A stretch of DNA of 17,960 nt, from positions 1 through 17,960 of the forward strand of contig CALGPD010000033.1 in NCBI GenBank assembly GCA_937960625.1. Reading direction: 5' to 3'. Made by a program: the position numbers and the translations under genes. The notes below the pieces were generated by a model. The model saw nothing but the letters and a program-made list of their open reading frames with translations, searched no databases and was not told the DNA's origin. The stretch comes from an uncultured Spirochaetia bacterium. Its GTDB lineage: Bacteria; Spirochaetota; CALGPD01. Shown here in pieces: positions 1 to 5,111 of the stretch; position 1 is the stretch's first letter, and each line of letters begins with the position of its first letter.

Positions 1-288
1 AAACGTTTCTTTTTTGGTTACTTTGTAAATCCCTTTAATATAGAAATCATAACCTTTTTTCAATAATTCGGATTTAGACAATTCATCATCATCCATTTTA
101 ATAGTCATCTTCCGTGCTATTGTGGAACGTATACTCCTGGGCAGGGATTTTTTAAAGTATTCATAGCTGCTGTCATCGGATTTATATTCAAAGGGGGTAA
201 TATAAATCTTCTTCTTACTGCTTTGACTAAAAACCACTCCCGGAAACAACAATAATATTATAAAAATAAGATAACGTGTTTTATTCAT
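1..288 (-). CDS. exported protein, FlgO/TolB-N-like (partial, 3' end outside window)
   Basis: This is the first 96 codons of a gene that runs off the left edge, starting at an ATG at 288. Residues 1-21 form a classical signal peptide: a K/R-containing start, a hydrophobic stretch from about 6 to 19, and likely cleavage near VFS-QS. The mature part begins KKKIYITPFEYKSDDS, followed by a segment with the pattern YFKKSLPRSIRSTI and later KKGYDFYIKGIYKV. That order (a PF-containing first strand, an amphipathic helix ending in a basic patch, then a strand meaning roughly 'is it a known activity level') resembles the N-terminal domain of TolB-like/FlgO-like periplasmic proteins. This assignment is inferred from pattern and not from a close match. 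No convincing Shine-Dalgarno sequence precedes the start. It lies 98 bp downstream of the kinase pseudogene on the same strand. Confidence 0.6.
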   Translation of the reverse strand, partial: MNKTRYLIFIILLLFPGVVFSQSSKKKIYITPFEYKSDDSSYEYFKKSLPRSIRSTIARKMTIKMDDDELSKSELLKKGYDFYIKGIYKVTKKETF

Positions 289-386
289 GTTTTATTCAAT
301 TATTTTAATATTTATTATATCATAATAGTAAATGACGGATTAGGTCAATAATAAAAAGGTAGAATCAAGTTTTTTTACGAAAATTA

Positions 387-1115
387 TCAAAACGGGAGGA
401 AAACTTTAAAATCCGCGCCGCCTGAAGGGTTATTATCAACGCTTATTCTGCCTTGATGTCAAATCAACAACCTTTTTGCAGATTACAAGGCCTAATCCGA
501 TACCCGACCTGTTTATAAACGAATTTCCGCTCAACTTTGAATAAAGATTGAAAATTTCGTCCTTCTTGTCTTCGGCTATTCCACTCCCGGAATCAATAAC
601 GTGTAATTCAATGCCGTTATCAACATCTATACTCGTTATCTTTATACTTGAACCCGCTCCGGAAAACTTAATAGCTTTGTGTATCAGGTTTGCTATCACA
701 ATATAAATCTTTTCAAAATCAAGATTTATTTCCTGCTTTGATTCAATATCTATTTCAACTTGAATATCCCGTAATATTTCAGTTATTTTTATACTCAGAT
801 TAAGGAATTCATCTACATCAATTTTTCTTTGTTTTAATATTTTATCCAGAGAAACCGCGCATATATCCTCAAGCACAATCAGGTATGTTTTGTCTTTGGC
901 TATAAAATCCAGGGCTTTAATTACATCGCGTAGATTAAACTTGTTTGTTAATCTGTGTTCATGCTTGAACCGCGCTATTCTGTTATCGGAAGGGAATTCA
1001 CGGTTGAGTTTTTTGATTATGACTTTATTTCCCTTGTCTTTATCCGACACGCGGAAAATAATGGAATTTGAACTGGCAAAAATCTGTTCTTCAATTTATA
1101 ATTATCAAATTCCAC
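387..1115 (-). pseudogene. remnant of a Ser/Thr kinase-AAA-GAF-histidine kinase fusion
   Basis: The longest open frame (436-1050, GTG start) is only part of a decayed gene. Upstream of it, the same frame reads IEEQIFASSNSIIFRV back to a stop at 1096-1098. Shifting frame by one base there continues to MEFDNYK from a GTG at 1113-1115, preceded by an AGGTGGG ribosome site. Together these give the usual N-terminus of multidomain kinases that carry a Ser/Thr kinase, an AAA ATPase, GAF and a histidine kinase in one chain, including the kinase lysine strand VIIKKL and the hinge LIVLED. After about 100 residues the kinase lobe, before its HRD loop, joins directly to a HATPase domain with DSGSGIAEDKK (G1), IFNLY (F) and GIGLGLVICKK (G2). 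Near 459 an extra base breaks the frame. Removing it gives HQGRISVDNNPSGGADFKVF and the normal end LPF at 387. The middle of the protein, well over 1000 residues in relatives, is absent. The N box reads NLIHKAIKF, with Lys at the Mg-binding Asn. Confidence 0.75.
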
Positions 1116-1231
1116 TAGATAAAACCCACCTGTCAAATAGTTGAAAACTTATTTTTGTAATTATTGATTACTGTATTTATACTACTAAGGAAAATATTAA
1201 TCAACCGCTTAAATTTAAAATTATAATAAAA

Positions 1232-1876
1232 TCAGCTGTTTGGGTCCCATAATTTTCTAAGCATTCTCTTTGCCCTGTTATTTAGGCCCGCTGCCCTCAT
1301 CCTGTAAATAAGTTTTTTAGCCCCTTCGTATGGTAAAAGGATTCTAATACAACGGATAATTGCATAGGTCATTCTGGGGTACTTTTTATCTATTTTGCTA
1401 ATTTTCTTGTTTAATGAATTTACCATTAAAGATTTATGGCCGTCTTCCATATTTTTTGCCCAGTAGCAAAGCGTTGTCATTGCATGAATAACAATGTGTT
1501 CGTCAGGGCTATTGTCAACGAGTTTTCTAATAACTTGAAAACCATAAAAAAGATTTTCTTTTGGCTCATTTCTGTAATATCTAAGATAAAAGGCAATGTA
1601 TTTTCTAACTAAGTTAAACCTGCCTGAACTTGCTTTAAGGTCACCTGAAGGAGTATCTTTGCGCAAAGGGAAACACAAATCATCTACAAACATTTTTAAT
1701 GCTTCTATGCTTTTCATCGCGGTCAGTTTCTTGACCAAAAATATTTTTGTTTTTATATCCACCGCCCGTTTATACATACCTATATATTCTTTTTCATTTT
1801 TTTTATAAGTATATGTAAAAGCTGAACCTGAAATAAAAATTAATAAAAACACAATGCTAAAAATCCGTTTTTTCAT
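1232..1876 (-). CDS. exported HEAT-like helical protein, hypothetical
   Basis: A 214-residue protein of unrecognised family. It starts MKKRIF followed by a hydrophobic stretch (about residues 5-20) ending in GSAFTY, which is a signal peptide or an uncleaved N-terminal anchor. The rest is all-helical in character, with repeating amphipathic segments such as TKIFLVKKLTAMKSIEALKM (46-65 region), VRKYIAFYLRYY, VIHAMTTLCYWA and TYAIIRCIRILL. These look like irregular HEAT/armadillo-type helix pairs, a protein-binding scaffold facing the periplasm. It is rich in Lys, Arg and Tyr. The ATG at 1874-1876 is preceded by AGGAG with 5-6 nt spacing, which supports this start. It reads away from the divergent regulatory region at 1877-2184. 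A second HEAT protein lies at 4451-5110 but is cytoplasmic and not obviously a close paralogue. Confidence 0.65.
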   Translation of the reverse strand: MKKRIFSIVFLLIFISGSAFTYTYKKNEKEYIGMYKRAVDIKTKIFLVKKLTAMKSIEALKMFVDDLCFPLRKDTPSGDLKASSGRFNLVRKYIAFYLRYYRNEPKENLFYGFQVIRKLVDNSPDEHIVIHAMTTLCYWAKNMEDGHKSLMVNSLNKKISKIDKKYPRMTYAIIRCIRILLPYEGAKKLIYRMRAAGLNNRAKRMLRKLWDPNS

Positions 1877-1986
1877 GTCTACTCCTAATAAAAGTTTTGT
1901 AATAAAAAGCTGTGCAAAAACTATACCTTGTTTGATTGCACTAATTTCAAGTATAGAAAAGAATTAATATTAAACAATTCTGAAAA

Positions 1987-2008
1987 ACTGTGGTAATTAT
2001 TACACAGT
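1987..2008. repeat. imperfect dyad ACTGTGGTAAT / ATTACACAGT
   Basis: The left arm ACTGTGGTAAT and the right arm ATTACACAGT pair over 10 bp with a single bulged G. The shape (TGTG...CACA around an A/T centre) is that of a dimeric regulator site. It could also form a weak hairpin, but no T-run follows on either strand, so termination is unlikely. It lies between the two divergent promoters. Confidence 0.4.
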
Positions 2009-2027
2009 GCCTAAAAAAACCAACAGC

Positions 2028-2065
2028 ATTGAAAAACAATAGCGAATTTTTCAATAATTTTCAAT
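2028..2065. repeat. inverted repeat ATTGAAAAA...TTTTTCAAT with an extra half-site
   Basis: ATTGAAAAA (2028-2036) and TTTTTCAAT (2047-2055) are perfect 9-bp arms around a 10-nt spacer. A third copy of the half-site, TTTTCAAT, sits at 2058-2065. In DNA this A/T-rich some half-sites arise by chance, but two arms plus a third copy within 38 bp is suggestive of a binding site. Confidence 0.35.
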
Positions 2066-2120
2066 ACTATTACTATAGGTAATAACAAAAAAATCTATAT
2101 TTTTATTGTTTAATAAAGCT

Positions 2121-2163
2121 AAAATATATAGGTATAGTTATTATAACTATACCTATATATTTT
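2121..2163. promoter_or_regulatory. perfect 20-bp inverted repeat, likely operator
   Basis: Positions 2121-2140 are exactly the reverse complement of 2144-2163, with the 3-nt centre TTA. The core half-site ATAGGTATA (TATACCTAT on the other strand) recurs just outside the repeat: TATACCTAT at 2163-2171 and ATAGGTA at 2075-2081. The repeat ends about 11 nt before the AAAGGA ribosome site and 21 nt before the ATG of the Mth938 gene. It overlaps -10-like TATAGT (2133-2138, plus) and TATAAT (2140-2145, minus). The stem is nearly all A/T with no following T-run, so an operator or cruciform fits better than a terminator. That role is inferred; the repeat itself is directly visible. Confidence 0.7.
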
Positions 2164-2184
2164 ATACCTATTAAAAGGATAGAT

Positions 2185-2592
2185 ATGTCTGACAAAATAC
2201 TATTCCACGATAATAAAGGCCCTATTCAGGAATTCAGCTGGTCTAAGTATATTATTAACGGTGAAGAGCATTCCAAATTAGGAGATAAAAAAACCGGAAA
2301 AGGAAAAGACATTTGCGTTATTAATGCAGAAGTTAAAAAATGGAAAAACAGAAAAGGCCATACTTTAAACATAAGTATGTTTTCACAAGTACTGGATAAA
2401 GGCATTGACACATTAATCATAGGCGCTGGAATTCATAAAGCAATTAAAGTCCCTGAAAATATTATCACCGAATTAAAAAATAACGGAATAAAAAACGTGT
2501 ACGTTTTAAATACAACGTGCGCTCTTGCGAAATACAACGAATTATTTAGAGACGGGATAAAAGCAGCTCTTTTAGCCCACGGGACCTGCTAG
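2185..2592 (+). CDS. Mth938/NDUFAF3-like domain protein
   Basis: A 135-residue protein covering one complete Mth938-like (DUF498) domain. Family marks are PIQEFSWSKYIING early on, IDTLIIGAGIHKAIKVPENI at about 74-93, NGIKNVYVLNTTCALAKYNEL at 100-120 (the switch from a strand to the conserved 'T..A...YN' helix), and the terminal ALLAHGTC, which matches the family's typical 'AALLHLTC' ending. The fold is a small alpha/beta domain. Bacterial members have no established biochemical role, while mitochondrial relatives assist complex I assembly. The ATG is preceded by AAAGGA at about 5 nt. This is one of only two plus-strand genes and lies directly behind the 20-bp inverted repeat. Assignment to the family is firm; function is unknown. 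Confidence 0.85.
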   Translation: MSDKILFHDNKGPIQEFSWSKYIINGEEHSKLGDKKTGKGKDICVINAEVKKWKNRKGHTLNISMFSQVLDKGIDTLIIGAGIHKAIKVPENIITELKNNGIKNVYVLNTTCALAKYNELFRDGIKAALLAHGTC

Positions 2593-2623
2593 ATTCTTGT
2601 ATAATATTTTGTTATAAACCAAA

Positions 2624-3061
2624 GTGAAAAAACCAATCAATAATTACAAACTGCCGGATCTAGTATTAGAAAAAAAACTGAATAAAAATAAATATCAGCG
2701 CCACGAAGAAATTTTCAAAATAATTCAAATCTGCAATGATATATATTCAAAAACCGGGAACAACCTTGATAAAAACGTATACATGGAATGCATGCAGATA
2801 GAATTTTCATTAAACGGCATTAAATATGAAACAGGATTACAAATCCCTATGAAATACCAAAATCAACCATTAAGAACAAATTACACACCGGATTTTTTAT
2901 GCTATGATGAAATCCCGGTTCAGTTGTTTGTCGAGGAAGAGTTATCAAAGGCAAACATATCTAACGTAAAAAACTCTTTGAATCTGTGCGGAATAAATAC
3001 GGGGTTGATAATTAATTTTGGAAATCAAATTAAACTTGAATATGAAAAGTTCTTTATATAG
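2624..3061 (+). CDS. GxxExxY-family protein, degenerate
   Basis: A 145-residue protein with the shape of the GxxExxY family: a helix EEIFKIIQICNDIYSKTG, then NNLDKNVYMECMQIEF where relatives read GxGLLExxYxxCLxxEL, then GIKYETGLQIPMKYQ, TPDFLCYDEIPVQLFVEEEL, and NTGLIINFG near the end. In relatives the core strand ends in D...VELK, a PD-(D/E)xK nuclease-like motif. Here Asp90 is kept, but the Lys is replaced (VEEEL, about 103-107) and the naming motif is reduced to NxxKxxY, so any nuclease-like activity is doubtful. The start is GTG at 2624. No clear ribosome site is visible, though a TATAAT at 2600-2605 could serve as a -10. The gap from the Mth938 gene is 31 bp, so co-transcription is likely. 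It converges on the aminotransferase gene 13 bp downstream. Confidence 0.75.
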   Translation: MKKPINNYKLPDLVLEKKLNKNKYQRHEEIFKIIQICNDIYSKTGNNLDKNVYMECMQIEFSLNGIKYETGLQIPMKYQNQPLRTNYTPDFLCYDEIPVQLFVEEELSKANISNVKNSLNLCGINTGLIINFGNQIKLEYEKFFI

Positions 3062-3074
3062 TTAATATTAAGCA

Positions 3075-4355
3075 TCAAACTGTTTTTTTTACTAATTCCT
3101 TAGCGGAATTAGAATTATCTGCATCCAAATCACTTACGGCATTATCAAAATCGTGTTTCTTCTCTTCTTTTAAAACATTATCAAGGCATTTTTGGAAAAT
3201 TTTTATCATACGGTCGATGTGCTTTTTTTGAACAATTAACGGAGGAATTAAACGTATGGTTTTCGGCTGCGGTGAGTTTATTAACAAACCGGCTTTAAAA
3301 CATTCAGCAACGAGTTTAGCAGCGATTTCAGTACCAAGGTCAAACCCCATCATTAACCCGCGGCCGCGGATACTGAATATGGGATAATTTTTAGATAAAT
3401 CCTTAAGATGTTTTTTAATATAAGAACCCATTTTTTTGGAATTTGTGCATAGATCCTTATCAAGTATCTCTTTTAACACAGCATACCCTACTGCCGCAGA
3501 AAGGGGCTGATTTGTATAAGTACCGCCCTGCTCCCCTTTTTCAAACACGTTGTATTTATCTTTAGTTAGAATTGCAGCTAAAGGGAAACCGCCTCCAATG
3601 CCTTTTCCTAAAGTTATAATATCAGGTTCAACATCGAAATGTTCATATGCAAATAGTTTACCTGTTCTTCCAAATCCGGTTTGTATTTCATCAAAAATCA
3701 AAGTAGTATTAGTATCATCACAAATTTGACGGAGTGTGTTCACATACTTTTTCTTGGCTCTATTTACTCCGCCCTCTCCCTGTATAGGTTCAACCAAAAC
3801 TGCACAGGTTTTATCATCAATAGCTTTTGCGATTGCATCCGTATCATTTATAGGGACATGAACAAAGCCGGATACTTTGGGATTGAAAAGTTTTTTGAAT
3901 GATGGTTTTCCCGATGCTGACATGGCAGCGAGAGTTCTTCCATGAAAACTATTTTCAAGGGTAATTATTTTATATGCCCCGTTTTTATGAATTTTTCCGT
4001 ATTTACGCGCAAGTTTTATTGCCCCTTCATTGGCTTCAGAGCCGGAAGTACAAAAAAATACTCTATCAAAGGCAGAATTATCGGTAATAAGTTTGGCATA
4101 TTCAATTAACGGAACATTATAATAAGCTGGGCTTGAATTTATAAGCACGCGGGATTGCTTATATAAAGCGCTTGAAATAACTTTTGGAGAATGCCCTAAT
4201 CCGGTAACCGCCCAGCCGCCGATAAAATCAAGATATTTGTTTCCGTCCGTATCGTATAAATACATACCACGACCGGAACGGATAACAACGTCTTCTTTAT
4301 CAGATAAATAGAGCAGTTTACTGTCAGCGTGTTTTAAATACTTTTCTTTCTTCAT
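3075..4355 (-). CDS. argD: class III PLP aminotransferase, acetylornithine aminotransferase-like
   Basis: A 426-residue fold-type I aminotransferase. PLP-binding features are complete: SGSEAN at 104-109, SFHGRT at 136-141 (ring stacking), EPIQGEGG at 189-196, FDEIQTGFGRTGK at 221-233 (Asp222 pairs with the pyridine N), and Lys251 in LGKGIGGGFPLAA as the Schiff-base lysine. GGTYTNQPLSAA supplies the phosphate contact from the partner subunit. The sequence fits N-acetylornithine/succinyldiaminopimelate aminotransferases best, but other omega-amino acid aminotransferases share these motifs and no arginine genes lie nearby, so the symbol is tentative. The C-terminus has about 30 extra hydrophilic residues (EKKHDFDNAVSDLDADN...) beyond the usual end. 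The ATG lacks an obvious Shine-Dalgarno sequence. It is a single gene, 95 bp from its minus-strand upstream neighbour. Confidence 0.8.
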   Translation of the reverse strand: MKKEKYLKHADSKLLYLSDKEDVVIRSGRGMYLYDTDGNKYLDFIGGWAVTGLGHSPKVISSALYKQSRVLINSSPAYYNVPLIEYAKLITDNSAFDRVFFCTSGSEANEGAIKLARKYGKIHKNGAYKIITLENSFHGRTLAAMSASGKPSFKKLFNPKVSGFVHVPINDTDAIAKAIDDKTCAVLVEPIQGEGGVNRAKKKYVNTLRQICDDTNTTLIFDEIQTGFGRTGKLFAYEHFDVEPDIITLGKGIGGGFPLAAILTKDKYNVFEKGEQGGTYTNQPLSAAVGYAVLKEILDKDLCTNSKKMGSYIKKHLKDLSKNYPIFSIRGRGLMMGFDLGTEIAAKLVAECFKAGLLINSPQPKTIRLIPPLIVQKKHIDRMIKIFQKCLDNVLKEEKKHDFDNAVSDLDADNSNSAKELVKKTV

Positions 4356-4450
4356 TAATAGAAATATAAACTATTTTGCAAAAAATATGAAAGTAAAATG
4401 TAATATTTAAGTTAAATATAAAATTTTAATTCATAGATAATTTACAAAAT

Positions 4451-5110
4451 TTAAAACTTTGAAAAATCTCTTTTAATTTTCTGGCCTTCGTCAAACCATT
4501 CAGCAGTTATCTTTACCATCGGATTTTCATGATTAATAAAACGGGAAACAACTTCATCTCTGTATTCTTGAGCATCAATATCCAACAGTGTTAAAATCGC
4601 GGATTGAATAATAGCAGGATTATCCGAACCTAAAAGATTATATACAAGGTTTTTATATTCTGTTAATTCTAATGCTGAAATATAATCAAGAACAAACAAA
4701 ACAGTTATAAGGTTTTTAGAATCAATAAAGCTTAAAATTTTATCTTTAACCGCACTGTAATGATTTTTAGTATAAAATTCTATCACAGCCTGTTTTACAA
4801 GTTCGGATTCATCTTCTAAAGCAAACTCGATTTCAGATAATTTATTAAACTTTTTAAAAAACCTAAATCCAATTATACAAGAAACCCTGACCAATTCGTT
4901 TTCATCTTTACGTAAAACGTCAATAACACAATCTAAATACTTTTTTTTATTTAATACTCCAAGAGCATAAGCCGCTATTGCGCGCACTTTTACGCTGTCA
5001 TGATTTAACCTCTCAACGTATTGTTTGGCATCAATAAAAACCATACTATGCTTGAGCATACGTGATATTGAGCCGATGTCCGCATCTTTCGCTTGTTTAA
5101 ATAAATCCAT
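4451..5110 (-). CDS. HEAT-repeat protein
   Basis: A 219-residue cytoplasmic protein (no signal peptide or membrane segment) built of HEAT-type helix pairs. Visible repeats are near 30-60 (LNHDSVKVRAIAAYALGVL, the clearest), 62-95 (VLRKDENELVRVSCIIGFRF), 95-125 (ALEDESELVKQAVIEFY), 152-182 (LLGSDNPAIIQSAILTLLD) and 184-208 (FINHENPMVKITAEWF). Each has the D/N-x-x-V/I-+ turn typical of HEAT. It is probably a scaffold or binding protein; the partner is unknown. Its ATG lies one base after the stop codon of the large exported transglutaminase-like gene, and its AGGGAT ribosome site is inside the end of that gene. The two are therefore almost certainly one transcript with coupled translation. Confidence 0.8.
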   Translation of the reverse strand: MDLFKQAKDADIGSISRMLKHSMVFIDAKQYVERLNHDSVKVRAIAAYALGVLNKKKYLDCVIDVLRKDENELVRVSCIIGFRFFKKFNKLSEIEFALEDESELVKQAVIEFYTKNHYSAVKDKILSFIDSKNLITVLFVLDYISALELTEYKNLVYNLLGSDNPAIIQSAILTLLDIDAQEYRDEVVSRFINHENPMVKITAEWFDEGQKIKRDFSKF

Positions 5111-5111
5111 T

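Larger units (their letters stand above)
1877..2184. promoter_or_regulatory. divergent intergenic region, repeat-rich
   Basis: A 308-bp gene-free stretch separates the minus-strand HEAT-like gene from the plus-strand Mth938 gene. It is about 75-80% A+T and contains three dyads, listed separately. A weak minus-strand promoter can be drawn: TTGAAA (plus positions 1945-1950) and TATAGT (1920-1925) with a 19-bp spacer, slightly longer than ideal. I see no good -35/-10 pair for the plus-strand gene outside the large inverted repeat. No small ORF with a ribosome site and no RNA gene is evident. Confidence 0.45.

Noticed and set aside
1093..1097. Programmed -1 ribosomal frameshift as an explanation for the broken kinase start
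   Set aside because: No X-XXY-YYZ slippery heptamer or downstream structure is evident, and the gene also has a second lesion at 459 and a large internal deletion. Decay explains all of these.
890..1144. Plus-strand open frame of 84 codons across the kinase remnant
   Set aside because: It is the antisense of the recognisable kinase N-terminus, has no ribosome site, and its product shows no protein-like pattern.
1777..1787. TACCTATATAT inside the HEAT-like gene, matching part of the 20-bp repeat arm
   Set aside because: It is a single 11-bp A/T-rich match within coding sequence without a partner arm, so it is likely coincidence.
2121..2163. The 20-bp inverted repeat as a transcription terminator
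   Set aside because: The stem is almost entirely A/T, no T-run follows on the relevant strand, and it lies just upstream of a start codon, not after a gene.
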